NCBI RefSeq assembly: GCF_004340785.1
Contig: NZ_SLXS01000003.1
Location: 157,689 to 221,688, forward strand
Direction of reading: 5' to 3'
DNA from: Tumebacillus sp. BK434
GTDB lineage: Bacteria; Bacillota; Bacilli; Tumebacillales; Tumebacillaceae
Length of the DNA stretch: 64,000 bases
Made by a program: the position numbers and the translations under genes. A model generated the notes under the pieces. It was not told the origin of the DNA and made no database searches. It was given only the letters and a program-made list of their open reading frames with translations. The first letter of the stretch is position 1. The number at the start of each line of letters is the position of its first letter. Below, one piece after another: positions 49,974 to 58,774 of the stretch.

Positions 49974-50573
49974 TTAATTTTGCACGAGATGCAGCGCGTA
50001 GGCAAGCTTGGAAACGGCGCTTTGCTCCACCTGGCTGCTATGCTTAGCACGAAACGCGGCGGTCAGCTCCAGCAGGCGCGCTTCGTCTCCCGATACGAGC
50101 TCGAACTCGATCTCGTACAGCGGGTAGTCGCGCCCGTTGCCGGTGATCACAACGTCGTCGAAGCACACTTCGATCTGCACCGTCGGCTCCTCGATCAGGT
50201 ACACATAGCGCTTGGTCGTCATCGCCACATGTGGCACGATGTCTTCATAGCGACAGCCGATCTCGGCGAGCAGATTCTGCAGAATGAGGCTGTCTTGCGG
50301 CAAGGAATCCAGCGTGCCTTCGTACGCCTCCTCGATCTCCTCGCGCTTGTGCGACTCTTTCGTGTCGCGCTTGATGTTGACGATCGAGCGCCCTTTGACC
50401 AGGCGCAGACGCAGACCGATCTTGCGGCGGTCGAGCTCGCCGTCGCGAGTGTTGAAATACTGGTTGGTCTGCTCCTCGATGTGGTCGAGCTTGTATGTAC
50501 CCTCAAAATCTTCCCGGATCTTCTGCCAGGAATCTGCGTCGGTGCGAAATTTGACTTCCGTTTCGATTGCCAT
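49974..50573 (-). CDS. CYTH-domain protein (class IV adenylate cyclase/thiamine triphosphatase superfamily)
   Basis: 199 residues opening with MAIETEVKFR, the ExExK motif that binds triphosphate through two metal ions. Further strands carry paired charged residues (IGLRLRLVKGRSIVNIKRD, VQIEVCFDDV, YEIEFELVSGDE). Length suits class IV cyclase-like CYTH proteins (CyaB group). Activity could be cyclase or inorganic tripolyphosphatase; sequence does not decide. Confidence 0.92.
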   Translation of the reverse strand: MAIETEVKFRTDADSWQKIREDFEGTYKLDHIEEQTNQYFNTRDGELDRRKIGLRLRLVKGRSIVNIKRDTKESHKREEIEEAYEGTLDSLPQDSLILQNLLAEIGCRYEDIVPHVAMTTKRYVYLIEEPTVQIEVCFDDVVITGNGRDYPLYEIEFELVSGDEARLLELTAAFRAKHSSQVEQSAVSKLAYALHLVQN

Positions 50574-50629
50574 GTTGGGGCTCCTCTCGTCTGGCCTTTC
50601 TTCCTTCTCGTAGCCTTATAGTAGCATAG

Positions 50630-50660
50630 AAAAGCCAGTCGGGCAGTGCCCGGCTGGCTT
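50630..50660 (-). terminator. terminator of the LysM-CAP gene
   Basis: Minus-strand stem AAGCCAGCCGGGC / GCCCGACTGGCTT (one G-T pair) with a three-base loop, followed by TTTC. Confidence 0.85.
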
Positions 50661-50679
50661 AGGTCATCGATCCGGTAGC

Positions 50680-51315
50680 CTAACGCTTGATGAACTGCTG
50701 CGTCCAGTACACTTTGTACGAACCGCCAAACGCCACGCCGCAGCCGATCTCCGCGTATTCGGCCTTGAGGATGTTTTCGCGGTGGCCCGGGCTCTTCATC
50801 CACGAAGCGACGACCGCTTCCGGCGTCTGCTGTCCGGCGGCGATGTTCTCACCCGCCGTGGAATAGGTGATGCCGAAGCTTTTCATCATCGTAAACGGCG
50901 AACCGTAGGACGGTGAGTTGTGCGAAAAATAGTTGCGGTTGCGCATGTCTTCCGATTTCACGCGGGCGCAGCGCTGCAGCTCCCAGTTCATTTTCAAGGG
51001 GCGCAGGCCGAGTTTGGCGCGCTCGGCGTTGGTCAGTTGCACGACGCGGTTCTGGAACTGCACGACTTTCGGGTCGAGTTGCGGGATGATCAGCTTCTGG
51101 CCCGGATAGATCAGACTCGGATTCTTCAGATTGTTGGCGCCGACGATGTCCGACACCCCGATCTGATATTTCACCGCGATCTTCCAGACGCTGTCGCCCG
51201 GCTGCACGGTGTAGGAAACGGCCGCTTCCGCTTCCGCTGTCTGGGTGAAGGACGGCAGGACGATCGTCGAAGCCAGCATCAGAGCAGCCACTGTGGTCTT
51301 GATCCATTTTTTCAC
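50680..51315 (-). CDS. secreted LysM-CAP domain protein (SafA/YkwD-like)
   Basis: 211 residues starting at GTG 51315 (VKKWIKTTVAALMLASTIVL), behind GAAGGAGGAG; a longer frame has no support. A signal peptide ends near AEAEA. A LysM domain (~32-76: YTVQPGDSVWKIAVKYQIGVSDIVG ... LIYPGQKLIIP) binds peptidoglycan. The CAP/SCP domain (~88-210) has the typical HNSP and GENIAAG and HRENIL motifs. Proteins of this build are spore-coat or cell-wall associated in Bacillales (YkwD). Confidence 0.93.
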   Translation of the reverse strand: MKKWIKTTVAALMLASTIVLPSFTQTAEAEAAVSYTVQPGDSVWKIAVKYQIGVSDIVGANNLKNPSLIYPGQKLIIPQLDPKVVQFQNRVVQLTNAERAKLGLRPLKMNWELQRCARVKSEDMRNRNYFSHNSPSYGSPFTMMKSFGITYSTAGENIAAGQQTPEAVVASWMKSPGHRENILKAEYAEIGCGVAFGGSYKVYWTQQFIKR

Positions 51316-51430
51316 GTTCTCGACTCCTCCTTCTCCTGTAACTTGCACAGGTAGTGTGCGCAGAGGAAGGCTCATTGCGCCACGTAAACTCTGGTACAAT
51401 AGGAGGAGAGGACCAGAAGGGGGCCTTTTA

Positions 51431-52324
51431 GTGATCAACACGCATTTGCAAGTGTTTGCGATGGTCGCGGAGAAGAAGAGCTTCTCCCGGGCGGCCGAAG
51501 CGCTGCGCCTGACCCAGCCGGCGATCTCGCAGCAGATTCATACATTGGAAGAGTATTATGGCACCAAACTGTTTGAACGCACCAGCAAGCGGGTCGAGCT
51601 GACCGCCGCCGGCGAAACCCTGCTTCCCTATGCCAAGCAGATTCTCGACCTCTCCGCGAAAAGCAAAGGGGCGCTCGATGACCTGATGGGGCGGGTGACC
51701 GGGAAGCTGACGATCGGCGCGACCTTTACGATCGGAGAATACATCCTGCCGCAAGTGCTCGCCGAATACACGCAGCGCTTTCCGGAAGTTGAACTCAACA
51801 TGCTGATCCACAACACGGAAGAGATCGGCGAGATGATGCTCGATTACAGCATCGATGCCGGGGTGGTCGAAGGACGGCTGCAGCATCGCCATCTGACCTT
51901 GACCCCTTTTCTGGATGACGAAGTGGTGCTGTTTGCGCCGCCTTCCCATCCGCTGGCCCGTTCTGCAGCTGTGCGCGCCGAACAGTTGGAAGAGCACGCG
52001 TTCATCCTGCGCGAAGCAGGTTCCGGCACGCGGGCGACCGCAGAAGATTATTTGCAAAAAATCGGGGTCGAGCCCCGCAAAGTGATCTCGATCGGCAGCA
52101 CGCAAGGCATCAAAGAAGCGGTCGAAGCGGGGATGGGTCTGGCCATCCTCTCCCAATGGTGCGTCCGCCGCGAGCTGCAGACGGGCAGCCTGAAGCGCCT
52201 GACCGTGGACGCCTTTCGCTACTCCCGTCCGCTGTCTGTGCTGGAGCGGGCCGGCCGGTTTCAGTCGCGGGCGGCTTCTGAATTTGTCAGCCTGGTGCAG
52301 CACTATGCATATCCGAAAGCCTAG
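51431..52324 (+). CDS. LysR-family transcriptional regulator
   Basis: 297 residues: winged [43 protein letters not shown], then a linker helix and a periplasmic-binding-like effector domain (~90-290: [32 protein letters not shown]). It resembles CysL/YwfK. GTG at 51431 has AGAAGGGG 8 nt upstream. It is divergent from the LysM-CAP gene and may regulate it, itself or a distant target. Confidence 0.92.
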   Translation: MINTHLQVFAMVAEKKSFSRAAEALRLTQPAISQQIHTLEEYYGTKLFERTSKRVELTAAGETLLPYAKQILDLSAKSKGALDDLMGRVTGKLTIGATFTIGEYILPQVLAEYTQRFPEVELNMLIHNTEEIGEMMLDYSIDAGVVEGRLQHRHLTLTPFLDDEVVLFAPPSHPLARSAAVRAEQLEEHAFILREAGSGTRATAEDYLQKIGVEPRKVISIGSTQGIKEAVEAGMGLAILSQWCVRRELQTGSLKRLTVDAFRYSRPLSVLERAGRFQSRAASEFVSLVQHYAYPKA

Positions 52325-52365
52325 CGGAACACCCTAAGCGGAAACGATGGCTGGAGGTGAGCGGG

Positions 52366-52533
52366 ATGCTTGCCAACATCGGCGTGCCGGGCATGATCTT
52401 GATCCTCGTGCTCGCCCTGATCGTGTTTGGTCCGAGCAAACTGCCAGAGGCAGGGCGCGCGCTCGGCAAAGGGCTGCGCGAGTTTAAAGAAGGAATGCGG
52501 GATGTTGTGAAGGAGCAGGAAGACGACAGGTAA
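52366..52533 (+). CDS. tatA: twin-arginine translocase subunit TatA/E
   Basis: A 55-residue protein with the TatA hallmark: short N-terminus, one TM helix ([21 protein letters not shown], ending at the [10 protein letters not shown] hinge), then the amphipathic helix [13 protein letters not shown] and an acidic tail. GGAGGTG is 9 nt before the ATG. No tatC is adjacent. It follows the LysR gene by 41 nt. Confidence 0.9.
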   Translation: MLANIGVPGMILILVLALIVFGPSKLPEAGRALGKGLREFKEGMRDVVKEQEDDR

Positions 52534-52537
52534 GACG

Positions 52538-52570
52538 AAACCACTGTCCGATCGCGGGCGGTGGTTTTTT
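52538..52570 (+). terminator. terminator after tatA
   Basis: Stem AAACCACTGTCC / GGGCGGTGGTTT (with a G-T pair) followed by T-run, 4 nt after the TatA stop. Confidence 0.82.
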
Positions 52571-52661
52571 GCTGGACCTGCTTCTGTGATGTGTCGAGTA
52601 AGTCCTTTCCCCGCCGGGTACGCTACAAGGGAACTCTACGCCTGAGGGGAGGTCCGGCCAG

Positions 52662-52856
52662 ATGGATCAACGCGAACTGCAGCTCAACATCGAGACTTAT
52701 GTCCTGCAGCAACTGCAAGCAGGAAACAGCATCGAGTCGGTGGTCGATGTCGCCAACCAGCTCGACGTGCCGGTGACGATGGTCGACCGCGCGATGCGCA
52801 ACCTGACCGCGCAAGGCTATCCCGGTCTGCCGTACAGCAACGCGACCGAATACTAA
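52662..52856 (+). CDS. small HTH-like protein (64 residues)
   Basis: AGGGGAGGT precedes the ATG. The product is a helical protein (ELQLNIETYVLQQLQAGNSIESVVDVANQLDVPVTMVDRAMRNLTAQG), with spacing like a helix-turn-helix (ANQLDVPVTMVDRAM). No family name. Monocistronic with a perfect terminator. Possibly a small DNA-binding regulator. Confidence 0.75.
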   Translation: MDQRELQLNIETYVLQQLQAGNSIESVVDVANQLDVPVTMVDRAMRNLTAQGYPGLPYSNATEY

Positions 52857-52861
52857 GCGAA

Positions 52862-52897
52862 AGAGGTCGTGTCCCAGGAGACACGACCTCTTTTTAT
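52862..52897. terminator. bidirectional terminator
   Basis: Perfect 11-bp stem GAGGTCGTGTC / GACACGACCTC, T-run on the right. Convergent genes on both sides. Confidence 0.9.
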
Positions 52898-53712
52898 TTC
52901 CAAATGTCGGTGATGTGGTCGGCTGCCGCATGCGCCGTCTCATCAAGATCGCCTTTGACCGCTTGTCCGGCATAGCGTTGAAATTTCTTCACATGGTCGG
53001 CGCTGTTCGTAATATGCACCGTCCCGATGTTCTTATCCATCGCACGGATCTTCGCGGCGATCCGCTCCTGAATCGGCTGCGGGATGTCGCCTTCCGTTTT
53101 GACATCGATCCGCTCGTTGGCTTCACGGGGCGCTTTGACCATTTTGGCTTTGACTTTCCGGTCTTCGTTCAGCGCGACAAACGCATGGCCCTTCTCATCG
53201 ACCAGCACGATCGCTTCGACGACGCCTTCCAGCTTGGACACTTCGGCCGACATGTTGCCGCTGTGGCGCAGTTGCACCGCTTTGGCCGGCTTCTCGGCCT
53301 CCGCCTCGCCTTTGACCTTCGCCCGCTCTGCCTCCTTCTTCACGCCGGGCCGGAGCCCTTCCAGACGATCTTTGGCGCCAGGGAGGACATAGAGCAGCCC
53401 TTGGCCCTTTAAGCGCTCTTTACGCTGACCCAGGCTCTCCGACTCGCCCGCTTTCTTCTCACCCTCTTTTTTCTCCTTGGCGATCTGCGGGTCTTCCTTC
53501 TTCTTGCCGGCCGTTTTGGCGCCTCCACCACCGCCTTCTCCACCGCCGCCGCCGGCATCGGCCGCCTGCTCCTTGTTCGGCTTCTTGGCCGTGCCGCCGT
53601 TCTCCTGAATCTTTTGCCGCTCATACGGTGTCCGCAAGATCCCGCAGGCGGTCGTTGCGGTGGACGCGAGCGCCATCGCCAGCGTCAATGCCACCCATTT
53701 GCTCGCACGCAT
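52894..53712 (-). CDS. YhcN/YlaJ-family sporulation lipoprotein
   Basis: 272 residues starting at ATG 53712 behind AGAGGTG. A lipoprotein signal ends at STATTAC, with the lipid-carrying Cys ~24. A low-complexity linker follows (Gly-, Glu- and Lys-rich, about residues 45-110). The C-terminal domain has KLEGVVEAIVLVDEKGHAFVALN and IAAKIRAMDKNIGTVHITNSADHVKKFQRYA, typical of the family. Members are found in forespore or spore membranes. Confidence 0.88.
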   Translation of the reverse strand: MRASKWVALTLAMALASTATTACGILRTPYERQKIQENGGTAKKPNKEQAADAGGGGGEGGGGGAKTAGKKKEDPQIAKEKKEGEKKAGESESLGQRKERLKGQGLLYVLPGAKDRLEGLRPGVKKEAERAKVKGEAEAEKPAKAVQLRHSGNMSAEVSKLEGVVEAIVLVDEKGHAFVALNEDRKVKAKMVKAPREANERIDVKTEGDIPQPIQERIAAKIRAMDKNIGTVHITNSADHVKKFQRYAGQAVKGDLDETAHAAADHITDIWK

Positions 53713-53726
53713 CGTAACACCTCTTT

Positions 53727-55121
53727 CTAGTTGTCGTTCAACACCGAGTGATGGCGGGAATAGAGAAAATACACGATCAGCCCGATCGAAAGCCAGATCA
53801 CAAATGCGATCCACGTCAGCGCTTTCAACTGTGTCATCAAGGTCAGGCAAAAGAGGATCGACAACATCGGCACGACCGGAACGCCCGGCACTTTAAACAC
53901 GCGCGGCAGGTCCGGCTGCGTTTGGCGCAAGACGAGGATCGCCACCGAGACGAGCGTAAAGGCGGCCAGCGTCCCGATGTTGGTCAACTCCGCCAACTGC
54001 CCGAGCGGCACGAACCCGCCGACCAGCGACGAAACGATGCCGACCATCCACGTCGACCCGAGCGGCGTCTGAAACTTCGGATGGACGGTGGAAAACATCC
54101 GCGGGAGCAGCCCGTCGCGCGACATCGCGAAAAAGATCCGCGTCTGCCCGTACGTCATCACGATCAGCACGGTGGTCATGCCGAGGATCGCCCCCAAGTC
54201 GATAAAGCCGGCCACCCAGTTCTGTCCCGCCACTTGCAGAGCCAGCGACACCGGATGCGCGATCCCTTCAAAGCGCGGATACTCCACGATCCCGGTCATC
54301 ACCGCCGAGACGACCACATAGAACAGGGTGCAGACCACAAGAGAGTAGATGATGCCGCGCGGCAGGTCGCGCCTCGGGTCGCGCGCCTCTTCCGCTGCCG
54401 ACGCCACCGCGTCAAAGCCGATGTAAGCGAAAAACACCAGCGCCGATGCCTCGAGCACCCCTTTGAATCCGAAAGGCAGAAACGGCGTCCAGTTCGCCGG
54501 TTTCACATAGCCGACCCCGACGACGATAAACAAGAGCACCACCGCCACCTTGATCAAGACCATGATGTTGTTCACCCGCGTCGACTCTTTGATGCCTACC
54601 GACAGCAACGTGGTGACAAGCAGGATGATCACAAAGGCGGGCAGGTTGAAATAGGTGGTGACGCCTTTCACCGCGCCCGGCGCTGCGCTCAGCACCGTCG
54701 GCAAATGCAGACCGAAGCCTGCCGCCAGCGACTGCGCATAGCCGGACCAGCCTGCCGAGACGGCCGAAGTGGCCAACGCGTACTCCAAGATCAGATCCCA
54801 GCCGATCAGCCAGGCGATAAACTCGCCGAGCGTGGCATAGCTGTAGGTGTAGACCGACCCGGACACCGGGACCAGCGACGCGAATTCGGCGTAGCAGAGC
54901 GCCGCAAACGCACAGACGATGCCGGAGATGATAAACGACAAGATCAGACCGGGACCGGCGGTCAGCGCCCCTTCCCCGGTCAGCACGAAGATGCCCGTCC
55001 CGATGATCGCTCCGACCCCCAGCATCGTCAGGTCCCACGTGCCCAGCGTTTTTTTCAGCGTTTTGCCCTCTTGAGAGGTGCGGATCAGTTCTTGGATGCT
55101 TTTCGTTCGAAACAACGACAT
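53727..55121 (-). CDS. APC-superfamily amino acid permease (CAT-like)
   Basis: 464 residues with ~12-14 TM helices. The hallmark GVGAIIGTGIFVLTGEGALTAGPGLILSFIISG is at the N-terminus, and FFAYIGFDAVASAAEEARDPRRDLPRGI in the middle. It resembles cationic amino acid transporters (YfnA/YhdG). ATG at 55121 with AAGGGAG upstream. It lies downstream of the stressosome operon and before the YhcN lipoprotein (14 nt to its start), so the permease and lipoprotein may share a transcript. Confidence 0.92.
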   Translation of the reverse strand: MSLFRTKSIQELIRTSQEGKTLKKTLGTWDLTMLGVGAIIGTGIFVLTGEGALTAGPGLILSFIISGIVCAFAALCYAEFASLVPVSGSVYTYSYATLGEFIAWLIGWDLILEYALATSAVSAGWSGYAQSLAAGFGLHLPTVLSAAPGAVKGVTTYFNLPAFVIILLVTTLLSVGIKESTRVNNIMVLIKVAVVLLFIVVGVGYVKPANWTPFLPFGFKGVLEASALVFFAYIGFDAVASAAEEARDPRRDLPRGIIYSLVVCTLFYVVVSAVMTGIVEYPRFEGIAHPVSLALQVAGQNWVAGFIDLGAILGMTTVLIVMTYGQTRIFFAMSRDGLLPRMFSTVHPKFQTPLGSTWMVGIVSSLVGGFVPLGQLAELTNIGTLAAFTLVSVAILVLRQTQPDLPRVFKVPGVPVVPMLSILFCLTLMTQLKALTWIAFVIWLSIGLIVYFLYSRHHSVLNDN

Positions 55122-55148
55122 GGCTGTATCTCCCTTAGGCTGCACGGA

Positions 55149-55186
55149 ATAAAAAAACGGCGGTTTCCGAAATGGAATCCACCGTT
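55149..55186 (-). terminator. terminator of the stressosome operon
   Basis: Minus-strand stem AACGGTGGATTCC / GGAAACCGCCGTT followed by TTTTTTA, overlapping the end of rsbX. Confidence 0.85.
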
Positions 55187-55829
55187 AGGTTTTGTTGCTG
55201 TCCGCTTTCTCATTCAGTTGGTTTGCCGTGCAGACCTGTTCCAGCACCTGCGGGTCGCTGCGCCCCAGCCGCACGACCAGCGCCAACGCGTCGTCCTGTC
55301 CTGTGGAGAACAGTTCGATCACGTCAAGTGCTGTCCGCTCCGGCGGGCGATGCCAGATCTCCAGGTGCGCGCGCAGATTGCCCTGCACCCCGTCGGTGTG
55401 CAGCAGCAGCCGGTCACCTTCCAGATAGGGAAAGGAGAACTGCAGCGGCGCAATTTCACGATACCCGAGAATGCCGCTGACCATCCGCTTCGATGAGATC
55501 GCTCCGATGCGGGCGTTAATGTGCCAAAAAGCGATGTTGCCGATCCCGCTGTAGGTGACGATCTTGGCGGCCCGGTCGAGCAAAAGCGCCGCCACCGCCG
55601 CGCCGCGCGTCTGGCGCATCTGCTTGTGACTCCACAACAGCAGGTCGGGCAAAGGCATTAGCGGCGCTGCTTGAATCAGACTGCACAAAGTATCCACCGC
55701 TTCAAAGGCGCGCAGCCCATGACCCAGCCCGTCGGCGACGACGATCAGCGTCTTGCCGCCGTAGTCGCGCACCATATACCCGTCTCCGCTGTTCGGCTCG
55801 AGTGGGGAGATCGCTACTCCGATTCTGAT
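55185..55829 (-). CDS. rsbX: RsbX-like PP2C-family serine phosphatase, apparent ATC start
   Basis: About 214 residues of the short PP2C/SpoIIE phosphatase group: NSGDGYMVRDYGGKTLIVVADGLGHGLRAFEAVD (metal-binding Asp in GDGY and ADGLGHG), QTRGAAVAALLLD, YSGIGNIAFW and LLLHTDGVQGN. RsbX dephosphorylates stressosome proteins RsbR/RsbS. A good Shine-Dalgarno (AGAGAGGAG) is 9 nt before the ATC at 55829, and no ATG, GTG or TTG is in frame near it. The nearest canonical start, GTG at 55898, lies 53 nt inside rsbT and adds residues of no RsbX likeness. Confidence 0.82.
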   Translation of the reverse strand: MRIGVAISPLEPNSGDGYMVRDYGGKTLIVVADGLGHGLRAFEAVDTLCSLIQAAPLMPLPDLLLWSHKQMRQTRGAAVAALLLDRAAKIVTYSGIGNIAFWHINARIGAISSKRMVSGILGYREIAPLQFSFPYLEGDRLLLHTDGVQGNLRAHLEIWHRPPERTALDVIELFSTGQDDALALVVRLGRSDPQVLEQVCTANQLNEKADSNKT

Positions 55830-55845
55830 CGTCGCCCACTCCTCT

Positions 55846-56256
55846 CTAATAGCTGCGGTTGTGCAACCATTTACGAATGGTGATCCGCGTGCCCGCACCC
55901 GGTGCGGTATCGATTCGAAACTCGTCCATCAAACGCTTGGTCCCAGGCAGCCCCATGCCCAGACCGTTCGACGTGGAGAATCCGTCCAGCAGCGCAAGGT
56001 TGAGATCTGCAATCCCAGGCCCTTTATCGGCCGCCAACACCTCGATTCCCACATCCCCGTGTTCGCCATGCATCGCCGTCACTTCCACGACGCCAGAGCC
56101 CGCATACAGGATGATGTTCCGTGCGAGCTCCGATATGCTGATCGCGATTCGCGTCTGATCCACCACTGAGAACCCCAACTGCCGCGCGATTTCACGGCCT
56201 CTCTGGCGGGCGACAATCGCATCCGTTTCGCTGAGAATCTGTATTGTGTCCTGCAT
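55846..56256 (-). CDS. rsbT: RsbT-type serine kinase / anti-sigma regulatory protein
   Basis: 136 residues of the GHKL kinase fold: ISISELARNIILYAGSGVV (N box), VLAADKGPGIADL and NGLGMGLPGTKRLMDEF (G2 box). In the stressosome RsbT phosphorylates RsbS and RsbR and then leaves to activate RsbU or another PP2C. It begins 4 nt after the RsbS stop. Confidence 0.93.
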   Translation of the reverse strand: MQDTIQILSETDAIVARQRGREIARQLGFSVVDQTRIAISISELARNIILYAGSGVVEVTAMHGEHGDVGIEVLAADKGPGIADLNLALLDGFSTSNGLGMGLPGTKRLMDEFRIDTAPGAGTRITIRKWLHNRSY

Positions 56257-56259
56257 CTG

Positions 56260-56619
56260 CTACGCTCCCGTGTTCGGATTTCTGAGCCATTCGAATCCTT
56301 TTTCGACCGTTAGTGCCGTATATACACCTTGGAACTTCAAGCCGAGTTCGATCATCGTGATGGCGACTTGCGGACTCATCCCCGTAATGGCGGTGCGGGA
56401 GCCCATCAGCTTTGCCATCTCTGCGATCTCGTTGAGGATTCTGCCCATAAAACTGTCGATGAGATCGACGACCGAGATGTCGATGAGCAGACCCTGGCAT
56501 TCTGTTTCCTTGATCTTCACGAGTATGTTGTGCTTGATGGCGATCGCTTCATCATCGGTGATGCCATTGCCGAGCGTGACGATGAGTACATCGTTCATTT
56601 TCAAGATCGGTACCTGCAT
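56260..56619 (-). CDS. rsbS: RsbS-type STAS protein
   Basis: 119 residues, one STAS domain. The phosphorylatable Ser lies in DLIDSFMGRIL, the exact RsbS context. It forms the stressosome core with RsbR and holds RsbT. The gene shares one base with the rsbR stop. Confidence 0.94.
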   Translation of the reverse strand: MQVPILKMNDVLIVTLGNGITDDEAIAIKHNILVKIKETECQGLLIDISVVDLIDSFMGRILNEIAEMAKLMGSRTAITGMSPQVAITMIELGLKFQGVYTALTVEKGFEWLRNPNTGA

Positions 56620-57479
56620 CAGATAACACTCTCTTCCACTTGAAGTCTGTCCGGTTCACGCGTCTTCAAAATGTGAGCGAGACCTGCCTGCAGCGTTGCT
56701 TTGGTGACGATGTCGCCAAGCGATACGCCAAGCATGACCAGCGTCTGCGCCACCTCCGGACGAATCCCGGTCAGGATGCACTCCGCACCGACCAGACGTC
56801 CCGCTTCGACCGTTTTGATCAGGCGCTCGGCGACACCGGTGTCGACGATCGGCACGCCCGTGATGTCGATGATCACATGCGGGCACTTGGTGCACACGAT
56901 CTCTTCGAGCAGGTTCTCCATGATACCTTTCGCGCGCTGAGTGTCGATCGTCCCGATCAGCGGCAGGGCGAGGACGCCTTCCCAGACCTGGATCACCGGC
57001 GCAGACAGCTCCTGGATCGCCAGCGCCTGGGCTTTGATCACCTGTTCGCGGCGGTTGATATATTCTTCATAGTAAAAATGCGACATTTTGCTAAACATGC
57101 GGTCCAGTTGGCCGATCACGGCGTAGATCACGCTGAGTTCCGCGCCTTGCATCGCCTGCAGCCGGTGGAAGATCACTTCTTTGAGCGTCAAAGCGTATGG
57201 CATGAAGGATTTCGGGCTCGACCCGGCCTGCGTGCCGAGCAGCGACAGTTCCTGCAGCAAACGGTTAGCACCTTCCCGCTCATCCACGCGGTTGTTATCG
57301 GACTGCTCATCAAGCAATTTGATCAGACTGCCGAGAAAGCGTTCACTTTGCTGTGTCAGATATTCTCTGCCAAACCGATCCAGCATGTCCGAGCCTTGTT
57401 CGGCCAGCAGATGCATCCATTCTTCTAAGACTCCTTGTTGATCCGCTATGAGTATGCGGAGAGTTTCGATCGAGCGCAT
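56619..57479 (-). CDS. rsbR: RsbR-type stressosome sensor protein
   Basis: 286 residues: a helical N-terminal sensor region (~1-155, LAEQGSDMLDRFGREYLTQQSERF ... GQLDRMFSKMSHFYYEEYINRREQ) linked to a C-terminal STAS domain (~160-275) with DITGVPIVDTGVAERLIKTV, which includes the two Thr phospho-sites of RsbR. ATG at 57479 (MRSIETLR) has ACGGAGG 6 nt upstream. First gene of rsbR-rsbS-rsbT-rsbX. The downstream genes of the classical sigma-B switch (rsbU, rsbV, rsbW, sigB) are absent. Confidence 0.93.
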   Translation of the reverse strand: MRSIETLRILIADQQGVLEEWMHLLAEQGSDMLDRFGREYLTQQSERFLGSLIKLLDEQSDNNRVDEREGANRLLQELSLLGTQAGSSPKSFMPYALTLKEVIFHRLQAMQGAELSVIYAVIGQLDRMFSKMSHFYYEEYINRREQVIKAQALAIQELSAPVIQVWEGVLALPLIGTIDTQRAKGIMENLLEEIVCTKCPHVIIDITGVPIVDTGVAERLIKTVEAGRLVGAECILTGIRPEVAQTLVMLGVSLGDIVTKATLQAGLAHILKTREPDRLQVEESVI

Positions 57480-57510
57480 CTCCATCCTCCGTTTCCAATC
57501 CAACCCTCTT

Positions 57511-57543
57511 GAAATAAAAAGCTCCGTTACACACGGAGCTTTC
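57511..57543 (-). terminator. terminator of the pgi/pmi gene
   Basis: Minus-strand stem AAAGCTCCGT / ACGGAGCTTT followed by TTATTTC, 35 nt after the isomerase stop and just before rsbR. Confidence 0.85.
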
Positions 57544-57577
57544 ATTTTTAAAGCGTAAACTACGATCTATCACTTCG

Positions 57578-58654
57578 TCAAGGTACGTCTGTTAATCGTT
57601 GCTTGAGAAGTTCGATTTTTTCGACAGGTGTCGGATCGAGGCCGTACAGCACCGCCAGATAGGAGGACGCATAATCGCCGACATAGAGCAGCGAAAACAT
57701 CTGCGCCAGGTCGCTTTCGCCCAGCGCCTTCAGTTCGGTCTGCCCGCAGGCAGCGTCGGCCAGCACTTCGCCGCCGGTAATCTCGATCCGCTTCTGGACG
57801 CGCGAATGATGACGGCTGCAGGTCAGCGTGATGATCTCCAGCTTTTCGATCAGTTCCTGCGGCACATCAAAGCCGACGATCTCATTGTGATTGAGCTCCG
57901 GATAGCAGTGCGCAAACGCAGGGGTCTGCGCATTCTCATTGAGCTGCGTCTTCCATCTGTATGCGATCGCTTCGGTCAATCCGGCCGCGCCGTGGATCAG
58001 CGGTATCTTGCCGTAGAGCTTGCGGGCGATCTGCTTGGCGAGGTTCTGCTCGGTCTGCGCTTGCGGCGCCAGCAGTTTGCGCATCTCGCGGAGCAGGCGC
58101 AGGGTCTCCTCGATCTCCGCCGTCGCGTTCGGCAACAGACCGGCCTGCTGCAGCAAGATCAGCTGCGGGATGAACAGGTAGCCGGCCGCCGCCCGCGGCT
58201 GCAAGCCCCCCGGCACGGTGATCACAGGATGGCCGTCCCGCCAAGCCTGCTTTTTCAAATGTCCCCCTGCGGTGATGGCGACGATCTGCGCCCCGCGCGC
58301 TTTGGCGTCCGCGTAGGCGGACAGCGTCTCTTCCGTGTTGCCCGAATAGGAGACGGCGATGACCAGCGTGTCTTTTCCCACATAGGAAGGCAAGGTATAG
58401 CTGCGATTGACGAGAATCGGCACCGGGCACTTGTCGCCGGCATAGGTGCGCAGCATATCGCCGCCGACCGCCGAGCCGCCGAGTCCCGTGATGACGATCG
58501 TCTGCACGAGAGACGCATCAAATATAGCACCCGTGTGTTTCATCAGGCGCACCGCTTCCTCCAGCTGTTCCGGCAGCCCGTAGAGTGCTCCGAACATCTC
58601 GGACGGGTCGTGTGCGGCCAGCAGCGTATCATCATCCAGGTCGAAAGGTTCCAC
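57578..58654 (-). CDS. bifunctional phosphoglucose/phosphomannose isomerase
   Basis: 358 residues with the SIS sugar-isomerase fold: VITGLGGSAVGGDMLRTYAG and VIAVSYSGNTEETLSAYADAKARGAQIVAI are the phosphate-binding loops, and LNENAQTPAFAHCYPELNHNEIVGF supplies the catalytic Glu/His. This matches the archaeal/Bacillales pgi/pmi bifunctional type rather than normal Pgi. GTG at 58654 with AAAGGGGG upstream. Single gene. Confidence 0.93.
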   Translation of the reverse strand: MEPFDLDDDTLLAAHDPSEMFGALYGLPEQLEEAVRLMKHTGAIFDASLVQTIVITGLGGSAVGGDMLRTYAGDKCPVPILVNRSYTLPSYVGKDTLVIAVSYSGNTEETLSAYADAKARGAQIVAITAGGHLKKQAWRDGHPVITVPGGLQPRAAAGYLFIPQLILLQQAGLLPNATAEIEETLRLLREMRKLLAPQAQTEQNLAKQIARKLYGKIPLIHGAAGLTEAIAYRWKTQLNENAQTPAFAHCYPELNHNEIVGFDVPQELIEKLEIITLTCSRHHSRVQKRIEITGGEVLADAACGQTELKALGESDLAQMFSLLYVGDYASSYLAVLYGLDPTPVEKIELLKQRLTDVP

Positions 58655-58728
58655 AGTCGCTTCCCCCTTTACGGCGTTTCTCCAGCTCCCTTACCTAAAC
58701 AGTAGTCCTGCGGTCCGTCGATTATGAC

Positions 58729-58762
58729 AGAAAACCCCCTTTGGGAATCATCCCAAAGGGGG
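58729..58762 (-). terminator. terminator of the second CDP-alcohol phosphatidyltransferase gene
   Basis: Perfect 12-bp stem CCCCCTTTGGGA / TCCCAAAGGGGG with a 4-nt loop, then TTTTC on the minus strand. Confidence 0.82.
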
Positions 58763-58774
58763 CAGCCATACAGG

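Noticed and set aside
53748-55496. 582-codon plus-strand open frame
   Set aside because: Antisense to the amino-acid permease and the rsbX-like gene.
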